DNA of 8,849 bases from the NCBI GenBank assembly GCA_002307235.1, contig DBTV01000036.1:114677-123525 (forward strand). The letters run 5' to 3'. Positions 1 through 7,116 of the stretch are shown here, in pieces. Under the pieces are notes generated by a model. That model had not been told where the DNA came from. It searched no databases and saw only the letters and a list, made by a program, of their open reading frames with translations. This DNA is from Acidobacteriaceae bacterium UBA1307. Lineage in GTDB: Bacteria; Acidobacteriota; Terriglobia; Terriglobales; Acidobacteriaceae. Within the stretch, counting starts at the first letter, position 1. Each line of letters opens with the position of its first letter. The translations under genes and the position numbers were made by a program.

Positions 1-1
1 C

Positions 2-1234
2 TGCCTGACCGAGGCGCTCGGCCTCGCGCTGCCGGGCAACGGTACGCTGGTGGCGACGCACGCCGATCGTAAAAAGCTGTTCATTGAAGCGGGACACAAG
101 ATTGTTGACCTGGCGAAACGGTTTTATGAACAAGAGGACACGAGTGCCCTGCCGCGCTCGATTGCGAGCTTTGCGGCCTTTGAAAATGCGATGACGCTCG
201 ACATTGCCATGGGTGGCTCGACGAACACGGTGCTGCATCTGCTGGCTTCGGCGCAGGAGGGCGAGGTGCCCTTCACGATGGCCGACATCGATCGTCTCTC
301 GCGTAAAGTTCCGCACCTGTGCAAGGTGGCTCCGTCAACGCCGGAGATTCATGTTGAGGATGTGCATCGGGCCGGTGGCGTGCTCGGAATTTTGGGCGAA
401 CTGGATTGCGCGGGCCTACTGCATCGCGACACGTACACGGTGCATACGCCGACGCTGGGCGCGGCGCTTGACCAATATGATGTGAAGCGCAATCCCTCGG
501 CCGAGACGGTGGAGTTTTTCCGCGCTGCACCGGGCGGGGTGCGCACGACCGAGGCCTTCTCGCAGTCGGCGCGTTATGACGGGCTTGATCTGGACCGGGC
601 GAAGGGCGCGATTCGCGACTACGAGCACGCCTTCAGCAAGGATGGCGGGCTGGCGGTGCTGTTTGGCAACATTGCCGCCGATGGCTGCATTGTGAAGACG
701 GCGGGCGTGGATGCCTCGGCGCTGACCTTTGCCGGACCGGCGCGAATCTTCGAGAGCCAGGAGGCATCGGTCGACGCGATTCTTGACGGCAAGATCGTCG
801 CTGGCGACGTGGTGCTGATTCGCTACGAGGGACCGAAGGGCGGCCCGGGCATGCAGGAGATGCTGTATCCGACGAGCTATCTGAAGTCGAAGCATCTGGG
901 CAAGGTCTGCGCGCTGATTACGGACGGTCGCTTCTCGGGCGGATCGTCGGGCCTGTCGATTGGACACATTTCGCCGGAGGCGGCCGAGGGCGGCGCCATT
1001 GGACTCGTCGAAGAGGGCGATCGCGTGGTCATCGATATTCCCAAGCGCGTGTTGCGCATCGAGGTGAGCGATGCGGTGCTGGCCGAGCGACGCAAGGCGA
1101 TGGAGGCCAAGGGCGCATCTGCCTGGAAGCCCGCGCGCGACCGCGTGGTTTCAAAGGCGCTCGAGGCCTATGCCGCGATGACGACCAGTGCTGCGCGTGG
1201 CGCGGTGCGCGATGTGAAACAGGTGCAGCGGTAG
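2..1234 (+). CDS. ilvD: Dihydroxyacid dehydratase, 5'-truncated by window edge
   Basis: Dehydrates 2,3-dihydroxy-isovalerate and 2,3-dihydroxy-3-methylvalerate to the 2-keto acids of valine/leucine and isoleucine synthesis; cytosolic Fe-S and Mg enzyme. The reading frame is open from base 2, so the gene begins upstream; 410 residues are visible of about 610 usual for the IlvD/Edd family. The first visible codon is the Cys of the conserved CLTEALGL segment, by family knowledge an Fe-S cluster ligand (Cys195 in E. coli). Further hallmarks are GNG and ATHADRK near fragment residues 12-24, FENAMTLDIAMGGSTNT, KVPHLCKVAPST, DVHRAGGVLGILGELD, GPKGGPGMQEMLYPTS with the metal-binding Glu at fragment residue 286, and DGRFSGGSSG with the catalytic Ser at 312 (E. 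coli Glu491 and Ser517, the same spacing). The C-terminus ends with GAVRD as in E. coli IlvD, so the 3' end is intact. The stop codon TAG lies in a degenerate copy of the repeat that follows. Identification is very secure; the other cluster cysteines lie outside the window. Confidence 0.97.
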   Translation, partial: CLTEALGLALPGNGTLVATHADRKKLFIEAGHKIVDLAKRFYEQEDTSALPRSIASFAAFENAMTLDIAMGGSTNTVLHLLASAQEGEVPFTMADIDRLSRKVPHLCKVAPSTPEIHVEDVHRAGGVLGILGELDCAGLLHRDTYTVHTPTLGAALDQYDVKRNPSAETVEFFRAAPGGVRTTEAFSQSARYDGLDLDRAKGAIRDYEHAFSKDGGLAVLFGNIAADGCIVKTAGVDASALTFAGPARIFESQEASVDAILDGKIVAGDVVLIRYEGPKGGPGMQEMLYPTSYLKSKHLGKVCALITDGRFSGGSSGLSIGHISPEAAEGGAIGLVEEGDRVVIDIPKRVLRIEVSDAVLAERRKAMEAKGASAWKPARDRVVSKALEAYAAMTTSAARGAVRDVKQVQR

Positions 1235-1241
1235 GATCTGT

Positions 1242-1300
1242 TAGGTTCTAGGTGCTAGGTGCTAGGTGCTAGGTGCTAGGTTCTAGGTGCTAGGTGCTAG
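1242..1300. repeat. 7-bp tandem repeat array (TAGGTGC)n
   Basis: Eight head-to-tail heptamers fill 1242-1297 and a partial TAG closes the array at 1300. Six copies are TAGGTGC; copies 1 (1242-1248) and 6 (1277-1283) are TAGGTTC. A degenerate unit TAGGATC at 1232-1238, set off by three bases, includes the ilvD stop codon. Because the unit is 7 bp and contains TAG, the array carries stops in all frames and cannot be coding. It resembles the short heptanucleotide tandem repeats known from some bacterial intergenic regions; its function is unknown. Confidence 0.93.
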
Positions 1301-1333
1301 AGATGGAGTTCTGGGCGCTAGCACCTAGCACCT
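1285..1333. repeat. 16-bp perfect inverted repeat / hairpin
   Basis: The last two heptamers of the array (1285-1300) are exactly complementary to 1318-1333, leaving a 17-nt loop. The right arm also pairs perfectly with array registers 1250-1265, 1257-1272 and 1264-1279, so four alternative hairpins exist. No T-run follows the right arm, so it does not look like a standard intrinsic terminator. It may act as an mRNA 3'-end structure for ilvD or be a relic of a repetitive element. Confidence 0.85.
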
Positions 1334-1370
1334 GGTTTCGTTCTCTCCGCTTTAACGACGAGGAGTCGAG

Positions 1371-1946
1371 ATGAAAGTTTCAGTGATTCTGGGCCATCAG
1401 CATGGGGGCAGTTTCAATCATGCGATTGCCGATGTGGTGCGGCAGACGCTTGAAAAAAACGGGCACACGGTGCGACTGCATGATCTGTATGCGGAGAAGT
1501 TCGATCCGATTCTTCCGCACGAAGAGATTGGCGGCGCAATTCTTGATCCGCTGGTGAAGCAGCACACCGAAGAGATTGCCGAGGCGGAAGGCATTGTCAT
1601 TGTGCATCCGAACTGGTGGGCAACGCCGCCGGCGATTCTGAAGGGATGGCTGGACCGTGTGCTGCGGCAGGGGGTGGCATATCGCTTTGTGAATGGCGCG
1701 CCGGTGGGCTTGCTGAAGGCCGATTGGGCGCTGGTATTCACCACGAGCAACACGCCGAAGGATGTGGAGCAGACGTGGTTCGGCGATCCGCTGGAGAACT
1801 TCTGGAAGACCTGCATCTTGCGCTATTGCGGTGCGAAGAATGTGGAACGCACCAACTACGAGAGCGTGATCATGAGCTCACCAGAGGAACGCGCCGCATG
1901 GCTTGCTGACGTGGCCGAGCGTGTGGAGCGTGCGTTTCCGCGGTAA
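1371..1946 (+). CDS. NAD(P)H oxidoreductase, flavodoxin-fold (quinone reductase family)
   Basis: A 191-residue cytosolic flavoprotein of the Flavodoxin_2 / NAD(P)H dehydrogenase (quinone) family, related to KefF, YwrO and MdaB types. Members use FAD or FMN and NAD(P)H to reduce quinones or other electrophiles by two electrons. The N-terminal beta strand and phosphate loop read VSVILGHQHGGSFNHAIA (residues 3-20; GSFN at 13-16). The family signature HPNWWATPPAILKGWLDRV lies at 79-97 and is followed by GVAYRF. Length is normal and no signal peptide or membrane segment is seen. The start at 1371 is supported by GAGGAG at 1360-1365 with five bases of spacing. It stands 136 bp after ilvD, beyond the repeat hairpin, and ends at a bidirectional terminator facing the TetR gene, so it is probably its own unit. 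No good promoter hexamers were found upstream. The exact substrate cannot be told from sequence. Confidence 0.9.
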   Translation: MKVSVILGHQHGGSFNHAIADVVRQTLEKNGHTVRLHDLYAEKFDPILPHEEIGGAILDPLVKQHTEEIAEAEGIVIVHPNWWATPPAILKGWLDRVLRQGVAYRFVNGAPVGLLKADWALVFTTSNTPKDVEQTWFGDPLENFWKTCILRYCGAKNVERTNYESVIMSSPEERAAWLADVAERVERAFPR

Positions 1947-1965
1947 AGCAAGTTTTGTGGACGAT

Positions 1966-1995
1966 AAAAAAGCAGCCCGATGCGGCTGCTTTTTT
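1966..1995. terminator. Bidirectional intrinsic terminator between convergent genes
   Basis: A-tract 1966-1971, GCAGCC at 1972-1977, six-base loop, GGCTGC at 1984-1989 and T-tract 1990-1995 form a 12-bp stem with U-runs on both strands. It lies 19 bp after the oxidoreductase stop and 35 bp from the TetR stop on the other strand, so it can end both convergent transcripts. Confidence 0.92.
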
Positions 1996-2030
1996 GTTGC
2001 GGCAAAACGTGAGCGGGGCTTGCGGCATAC

Positions 2031-2663
2031 CTACGATGCGCGGCGCGAAGGTTGCTTGGAGGTGTGCTGCAGACCCAGCAGAAGAACGCGCGCGAGCTGC
2101 TCAACGTAGGAGGGTTTGAGCCGGTTGCGCTGCACCATGAGGACGAAGTGCAATGCGCCAAACATGGCGTCGAGCGATGCGTCGATGTCGGCTTCGGGGG
2201 CGAGTTGGCCGGAGCGCTGGAACTGAAGAAGCTCTTTGCGGAGAAGGTCGCGGCGCGGCTTGAACCAATGAACGAGGTAGGCCTCATGCACCTCGGGGAC
2301 GACCTGCGCGGCGGCTAGGATGGCAGCGAGCAGTCGGCCGTTTTGGCCGTTGACAGCTTTGATGAATTGCCGGACATGGAGCGTGATAAAGTCTTCGAGC
2401 GTGTTGGCGGTCGACATGGGCAGCTCGGGTGACAGGGCTTCGATGAATGCGTCGATGACTACCTGAACCTTGTTGGGCCACCATCGATAGATGGTAGCCT
2501 TGCTCGTGCCTGCGCGCTGGGCGATCGCATCGCAGGTCAGATTCAGAAAGCCGTCCTCGATCAGCAGTTCGATGGCCGCTTTTTGAATACGCGAGCGTGC
2601 AGCCTCGTCGCGAGGCCGTCCGGGGAGTTTACAGGAATTTGGCGAGGCTTCAGAATGTGTCAT
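2031..2663 (-). CDS. TetR/AcrR-family transcriptional repressor, divergent to RND operon
   Basis: A 210-residue one-component regulator. The N-terminal helix-turn-helix domain spans about residues 22-72: RSRIQKAAIELLIEDGF, the turn segment CDAIAQRAGTSKATIYRWW with the recognition helix near 53-62, then PNKVQVVIDAF. This SKATIYRWWPNK wording is typical of TetR proteins that control exporters. The rest (about 80-200) is a helical ligand-binding and dimerisation domain with FGALHFVLMV near the C-terminal side; the ligand is unknown. The gene diverges from the efflux permease across an 82-bp region holding a palindrome, so the likely role is repression of the pump operon and of itself, relieved by a pump substrate. 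The start at 2663 is the only one that leaves the DNA-binding domain complete with a short tail; no Shine-Dalgarno is visible before it. The gene converges with the oxidoreductase and shares its terminator. Confidence 0.93.
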   Translation of the reverse strand: MTHSEASPNSCKLPGRPRDEAARSRIQKAAIELLIEDGFLNLTCDAIAQRAGTSKATIYRWWPNKVQVVIDAFIEALSPELPMSTANTLEDFITLHVRQFIKAVNGQNGRLLAAILAAAQVVPEVHEAYLVHWFKPRRDLLRKELLQFQRSGQLAPEADIDASLDAMFGALHFVLMVQRNRLKPSYVEQLARVLLLGLQHTSKQPSRRAS

Positions 2664-2666
2664 CGA

Positions 2667-2694
2667 TCGATATGCTAGGATAGCACTGTATATT
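2667..2694 (+). promoter_or_regulatory. Candidate promoter of the RND efflux operon
   Basis: The -10 candidate is TATATT at 2689-2694 (five of six to TATAAT) and the -35 candidate is TCGATA at 2667-2672 (four of six to TTGACA), with a 16-bp spacer. Transcription would begin near 2701, inside the palindrome, giving a leader of about 45 nt with GAGGTGG at 2729-2735 before the permease start. This is inference from hexamer matches only; the matching tetR promoter on the other strand is less clear. Confidence 0.5.
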
Positions 2695-2714
2695 ACGAAA
2701 CGGTACAGTTTCGT
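2695..2714. promoter_or_regulatory. Palindromic operator, probable TetR-family binding site
   Basis: Two 7-bp arms, ACGAAAC (2695-2701) and GTTTCGT (2708-2714), flank GGTACA. The centre GTAC is itself palindromic, so 18 of 20 positions are symmetric, with one G/A mismatch pair at 2702 and 2707. Size and symmetry fit a TetR dimer site. It begins right after the best -10 hexamer of the efflux operon, where a bound repressor would block initiation, and it lies upstream of the divergent tetR, allowing autoregulation. Confidence 0.78.
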
Positions 2715-2745
2715 TTCTTTATTTTTATGAGGTGGGAATTCGCGT

Positions 2746-5700
2746 ATGTGGATTGTTCGGCTTGCATTGGCACGGCCCTACACCTTTATTGTCTTGGCGC
2801 TGTTGATTCTGATTCTCAGTCCGGTGGCTATTTTGCGTATGCCCACGGACATCTTCCCCAGCATCAATATTCCTGTGGTGGCCGTGGACTGGAGTTATAC
2901 GGGACTGGCTCCCGAACAGTTCGAGGGCAGAATCGTTTCACTCTATGAGCGCAGCATCTCGACGACGGTCAATGATGTTGAGCACATTGAATCGCAGACG
3001 CTCAATGGCAAGTCGGTTGTCAAGGTCTTCTTTCAGCCGGGAGTGAATGTGACGACGGCGGTTGCACAGGTGACCGCGGTTTCACAGTCTGTGCTCTCGC
3101 AGATGCCGCACGGCATTCAACCGCCGCTGATTGTTACCTACAACGCGTCAACGGTGCCGATTCTGCAACTGTCGCTTTCGAGCGACACGCTTTCCGAGCA
3201 GGAACTTGCCGATCTGGGCATGAACACGATCCGTTCGCAGTTGGCGACGGTGGCGGGAGCCTCGGTGCCGTGGCCCTATGGCGGCAAGAATCCGCAGATC
3301 ATGGTCGATCTGAACCCGGCTCTGATGCAGGCGCACAATACCTCGCCGCTTGCGGTGTTGAATGCGTTGACGACGCAGAATCTTATTCTGCCATCCGGTA
3401 CCGCCAAGCTCGGGCAATATGAGTACGACGTCGATATGAACGGCAGCACGCAGGCCGTCAGCGACCTTGGCGATATGCCATTGAGAGCCGCGGATGGCAC
3501 GACGCTGTATCTGCACGACATTGGCAGCGTGCGTTCAGGCTTTGCTCCGCAGACCAGCATTGTTCGCCAGGATGGCAAGCGTGGCGCGCTGCTGACGGTC
3601 TACAAATCCGGCAACGCTTCGACGCTCGACATTGTGAGCGGCGTGCGCTATTTGCTGCCGGTGATCGCGCCGATTTTGCCGAAGAGTCTGAAGATTACGC
3701 CGATGGCCGATCAGTCGGTATTTGTGCGGGGCGCCATCACGGGCGTGGTGCGTGAGGCGATACTTGCCGCCGCGTTGACCGGCGTCATGATTCTGGTGTT
3801 TCTGGGCAGTTGGCGTAGCACGTTGATTATCACCATCTCCATTCCGTTGTCGATTCTCAGCTCCATGTTGGTGTTGGCCTCGTTGCACGAAACCATCAAT
3901 ACCATGACGCTGGGCGGACTGGCGCTGGCGGTCGGCATTCTCGTCGACAACGCCACGGTGGTGATTGAAAACATCGAGCGGCACATGGAGGATGAGCCTT
4001 CGCTGTACAAGGCGATTCTCAACGGCGCATCGGAGATTTCGATTCCGGTCATGGTCTCGACCCTGTGCATCTGCATTGTGTTTTTGCCCATGTTCTTTTT
4101 GACGGGCGTGCCGCGCTATCTGTTTGCGCCGATGGCCGAGGCGGTGGTTTTTGCGCTGCTGGCCTCTTATGTTCTGTCGCTCACGCTGGTGCCGACGCTG
4201 GCGCAGTATCTGCTCAAGAGCAAGCATGGCGAGGAGAAAACAGCGCGAGGCTTCAACCCCTTCCGCAGTTTTCAGCAAGGATTCACGCGGAGTTTTTCTG
4301 CACTGCGCGATGGCTACTCGCGGTTGCTGGCGACGACGCTGCGTTCGCGCCGGGTCTTCCTGCCCAGTTTTTTGATCTTCTTTTTGCTGATGTTTTTGTT
4401 GATTCCCTGGTTGGGACAGGACTTTTTCCCGAGCGTCGATGCAGGCCAGATCAAACTGCACCTGCGTGCGCCGACCGGCATCCGCATTGAAGAAACGGCC
4501 AAGCTCTGCGATGAGATTGAGCAGCAGATTCGCAAGGATGTTCCCGCCGATGAGTTGGGCGGCGTTCTGGATAACATCGGATTGCCGATCAGCCCGATCA
4601 ATCTAACGTATAACAGTGCTCTGCCGATTGGCCCGGGCGATGCGGACATTATGGTGACTCTGGGCGAAAAACACAGGCCTACCGAGCATTATGTGGAAGT
4701 GCTCAGTCGCGATTTGTCGCAGAAGTTCCCGGATGTCACCTTTGCCTTTTTGCCCGCCGATATGGTCAGCCAGATTCTGAACTTCGGCATGCCGGCACCG
4801 ATTGATGTGCAGGTGGTCGGGCCGAATACGGAGGGCAATCGCGTTTTTGCCAACACACTTCTGGAGCAGTTGCGGCAGGTGCCGGGCGCAGCCGATCTGC
4901 GCATGGAGCAGGCCTTTGACCAGCCCAAGCTGCACCTGAATATTGATCGCACCAAGGCCAACGAGAGTGGCTTCACGCAGCAGGACATCGCCAACAATCT
5001 GCTGATCTCGTTGAGCGGAAGTTTTCAGACGACGCCGACGTATTGGCTGAATCCGAAGAACGGCGTTAGTTATAACCTTGTGGTGCAGACGCCGCAGTAC
5101 CGAATCCAGAATCTGAATGATCTGCGCAATATTCCGATCAGCGGCTCTGCGACACACGCCTCGGGGATTCTGGCGGATGTGGCCACGATGCAGCGGGCCG
5201 ATGAGATGGCCGTTGTTTCGCACTACAACGTTCTGCGCGTGATCGATATTTATGCTTCGCCGCGCGGGCGCGATCTGGGCGCGGTCGGGCGCGACATTCA
5301 GAAGATCGTCGATGCCAATCATGCCAAGTTGCCGCCGGGAAGCCGCATCGTGATTCGCGGCCAGTTGGCAACGATGAAGAGCGCGTATATCAATCTGATT
5401 GGCGGACTGGTTTTCGCGATTGTGCTGGTTTATCTGCTGATCGTGGTCAACTTCCAGTCGTGGCTCGATCCGTTCATCATCATCACCGCATTGCCGGCGG
5501 CGCTGGGCGGCATTGTCTTCTTCCTGTTTGCGACGCGGACGACGCTGAGTGTCCCGGCGCTGATGGGCGCGATTATGTGCATGGGCGTGGCTACGTCGAA
5601 TTCGATTCTGGTGGTCTCGTTTGCGCGCGACAAATTACGCGAGACGGGCAGCGCGATGACTGCCGCGCTCGAGGCGGGCGCGACGCGCTTTCGCCCGGTG

Positions 5701-5904
5701 TTGATGACGGCTCTGGCCATGGTGATCGGCATGGTGCCGATGGCGCTGGGCATGGGCGAGGGCGGCGAGCAGAATGCGCCGCTGGGCCGCGCGGTGATTG
5801 GCGGACTGATTGCCGCCACCATTGCCACGCTGTTTTTTGTGCCGGGCGTCTTCAGCCTGCTGCATCGCAATGACAAGTCTGCTGTGGCGCAGGAAAACGA
5901 ATAA
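2746..5904 (+). CDS. RND efflux pump inner-membrane permease (AcrB/HAE1-like)
   Basis: A 1052-residue proton-driven exporter of the resistance-nodulation-division superfamily; AcrB has 1049. It is expected to form a trimer in the inner membrane and pass amphiphilic compounds to the adaptor and channel encoded downstream. The topology is complete: TM1 about 10-30, first periplasmic porter/docking half to about 335, TM2-TM6 about 338-486, TM7 about 539-558, second periplasmic half to about 880, TM8-TM12 about 884-1042. Recognisable segments are RMPTDIFPSINIPVV, GGLALAVGILVDNATVVIEN in TM4, RAPTGIRIEETAKL, GVATSNSILVVSFAR in TM10 and RFRPVLMTALAMVIGMVPMA in TM11. Oddity: Asp401 matches AcrB Asp407, but AcrB Asp408 is Asn402 and Lys940 is Ser951; Arg981 and Thr988 match Arg971 and Thr978. 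The start at 2746 follows GAGGTGG with ten bases of spacing and begins at the usual family N-terminus. The HAE1 (drug-type) class is preferred over heavy-metal CusA-like; substrates are unknown. Confidence 0.96.
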   Translation: MWIVRLALARPYTFIVLALLILILSPVAILRMPTDIFPSINIPVVAVDWSYTGLAPEQFEGRIVSLYERSISTTVNDVEHIESQTLNGKSVVKVFFQPGVNVTTAVAQVTAVSQSVLSQMPHGIQPPLIVTYNASTVPILQLSLSSDTLSEQELADLGMNTIRSQLATVAGASVPWPYGGKNPQIMVDLNPALMQAHNTSPLAVLNALTTQNLILPSGTAKLGQYEYDVDMNGSTQAVSDLGDMPLRAADGTTLYLHDIGSVRSGFAPQTSIVRQDGKRGALLTVYKSGNASTLDIVSGVRYLLPVIAPILPKSLKITPMADQSVFVRGAITGVVREAILAAALTGVMILVFLGSWRSTLIITISIPLSILSSMLVLASLHETINTMTLGGLALAVGILVDNATVVIENIERHMEDEPSLYKAILNGASEISIPVMVSTLCICIVFLPMFFLTGVPRYLFAPMAEAVVFALLASYVLSLTLVPTLAQYLLKSKHGEEKTARGFNPFRSFQQGFTRSFSALRDGYSRLLATTLRSRRVFLPSFLIFFLLMFLLIPWLGQDFFPSVDAGQIKLHLRAPTGIRIEETAKLCDEIEQQIRKDVPADELGGVLDNIGLPISPINLTYNSALPIGPGDADIMVTLGEKHRPTEHYVEVLSRDLSQKFPDVTFAFLPADMVSQILNFGMPAPIDVQVVGPNTEGNRVFANTLLEQLRQVPGAADLRMEQAFDQPKLHLNIDRTKANESGFTQQDIANNLLISLSGSFQTTPTYWLNPKNGVSYNLVVQTPQYRIQNLNDLRNIPISGSATHASGILADVATMQRADEMAVVSHYNVLRVIDIYASPRGRDLGAVGRDIQKIVDANHAKLPPGSRIVIRGQLATMKSAYINLIGGLVFAIVLVYLLIVVNFQSWLDPFIIITALPAALGGIVFFLFATRTTLSVPALMGAIMCMGVATSNSILVVSFARDKLRETGSAMTAALEAGATRFRPVLMTALAMVIGMVPMALGMGEGGEQNAPLGRAVIGGLIAATIATLFFVPGVFSLLHRNDKSAVAQENE

Positions 5905-5923
5905 CGAATGCAAGAGACGGATC

Positions 5924-5929
5924 GAGGAG
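5924..5929 (+). promoter_or_regulatory. Ribosome binding site deciding the adaptor start
   Basis: GAGGAG lies eight bases before the ATG at 5938. The in-frame ATG at 5908, four bases after the permease stop, has no comparable motif. This favours 5938 as the adaptor start. Confidence 0.7.
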
Positions 5930-5937
5930 AAGAGAGA

Positions 5938-7116
5938 ATGGAAACGCCGATGAACAGCTCTGACCACAACGCCAGTTCCGAGTCTCGGGCAAAGCACATG
6001 GTGGTTCTGGCCGCTTGCTTCGTTGTTTGCTTTGCTCTGTTGATAGGTTATGGAATCTACGCGCGTCGCCACGACGCGGCGGTGCTGGCGCGCGAAACCA
6101 CGGCCAGCGCGGTGCTGCGCGTGCGCACGGTGCAACCCAAGATTGGCGCGCCCAATGAAGACCTGGTGTTGCCGGGCAACGTGCAGGCCTTCAACGAGAC
6201 GCCGATTTATGCGCGCACCAATGGCTACCTGAAGCGCTGGTATGTGGACATTGGCGCACATGTGAAGGCCGGGCAACTGCTGGCCGTCATTGAGTCGCCC
6301 GAGGTCGATCAACAACTGCGGCAGGCGCGTGCGCAACTGGCGACGGCGCAGGCCGACAGCCGGTTGGCGCGGACGACGGCCGAGCGCTGGCGCAATCTGC
6401 GCAAGACCGATTCGGTTTCGCCACAGGAGTCGGAAGAAAAAACCGGCAGCATGGAAGCGAAGCTCGCTGCCGAAGAGGCTGAGCGGGCCAATGTGTTGCG
6501 GCTCGAGCAACTGCAGGGATTCGAGAAGGTCTATGCGCCCTTCAGCGGCGTCATCACCGCGCGCAATGTGGATATTGGCGATCTGATCAATGCGGGCAGC
6601 ACGGGAACGGCGAAGGAGATGTTCCATCTTGCGGCCGAGCAACAGGTGCGCGTCTTCTTTGAGGTGCCGCAACTGAATGCGCATGCGGCGACGCCGGGAA
6701 CCGAGGTGACGCTGACCTTGCCGGAGGCGCCGGGGCAGAAGATTGCGGCGCGCATCACGCGCACGGCCGATGCCATCGATCCGGTTACGCGCACGTTGCG
6801 GGTCGAGGTCGATCTGCCGAACACCGCGGGGCAGTTTGCGCCGGGTGAGTATGTGCAGGCCCATCTGAAACTGGCAACGCCGTCGAATGCGCTGATTGTG
6901 CCTGTCAATGGCGTGCTCTTCCGTTCCGAGGGAATCACGGCGGCGGTGGTGCTTGGGGATCGGGTGGAACTGCGGCCGATCACGATCGGTCATGACTTTG
7001 GCGATGCGCTCGAGGTGACCTCGGGGCTTGCGGCGAATGATCGCATCGTCATCAATCCGCCGGACTCGCTCGTGAGCGGGCAGAAGGTGCAACTGGCCGA
7101 AGCAGGAGCACAGTAA
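5938..7116 (+). CDS. RND efflux periplasmic adaptor (membrane fusion protein, HlyD/AcrA family)
   Basis: A 392-residue adaptor that bridges the permease and the outer-membrane channel. After a short polar N-terminus, one hydrophobic segment (about 21-41) anchors it in the inner membrane. Then come the first lipoyl half-motif (about 85-118, NGYLKRWYVDIGAHVKAGQ), a coiled-coil hairpin (about 122-193, rich in Ala, Gln, Arg and Glu) whose tip would meet the channel, the second lipoyl half (about 195-220, YAPFSGVITARNVDIGDLI), a beta-barrel with the conserved DPVTRTLRVEVDLPN, and a membrane-proximal domain to the end. Length fits the family. The start at 5938 is chosen for its GAGGAG; the in-frame ATG at 5908 would add ten residues and is the main alternative. 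The gene follows the permease by 33 bp and its stop overlaps the next start by one base, so the three genes form one translationally linked operon. Confidence 0.95.
   Translation: METPMNSSDHNASSESRAKHMVVLAACFVVCFALLIGYGIYARRHDAAVLARETTASAVLRVRTVQPKIGAPNEDLVLPGNVQAFNETPIYARTNGYLKRWYVDIGAHVKAGQLLAVIESPEVDQQLRQARAQLATAQADSRLARTTAERWRNLRKTDSVSPQESEEKTGSMEAKLAAEEAERANVLRLEQLQGFEKVYAPFSGVITARNVDIGDLINAGSTGTAKEMFHLAAEQQVRVFFEVPQLNAHAATPGTEVTLTLPEAPGQKIAARITRTADAIDPVTRTLRVEVDLPNTAGQFAPGEYVQAHLKLATPSNALIVPVNGVLFRSEGITAAVVLGDRVELRPITIGHDFGDALEVTSGLAANDRIVINPPDSLVSGQKVQLAEAGAQ

Noticed and set aside
416..967. Minus-strand open frame of 183 codons inside ilvD
   Set aside because: Antisense shadow of a strongly conserved coding region.
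1242..1333. Possible CRISPR array
   Set aside because: The units are contiguous heptamers with no spacers and no cas genes nearby; it is a simple tandem repeat with one inverted copy.
1335..1342. GTTTCGTT before the oxidoreductase, matching one arm of the TetR operator
   Set aside because: Only a half-site with no partner arm at the right spacing; an 8-base match is plausible by chance.
2727..2948. ATG at 2727 as an alternative gene start
   Set aside because: It is in another frame from the permease, gives only a 73-residue peptide overlapping the permease, and has no family features.
3535..4461. Minus-strand open frame of 308 codons inside the permease
   Set aside because: An antisense shadow: very rich in Arg, Gln and His, no domain, fully within a conserved gene.
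2746..5904. Permease as a decayed or inactive gene because of the relay substitutions
   Set aside because: The frame is full length, all other family segments are intact, and the acidic and basic positions changed together, which fits a functional variant better.
5998..6030. LAAC in the adaptor N-terminus as a lipobox
   Set aside because: The hydrophobic stretch before the Cys is only about six residues and continues long after it, which fits a membrane anchor better than a cleaved lipoprotein signal.
5635..7092. Long minus-strand open frame (485 codons) across the permease-adaptor junction
   Set aside because: Its translation is Arg/His/Gln-rich and low-complexity, as expected opposite GC-rich genes. 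It overlaps two well-supported family genes and shows no recognisable domain.
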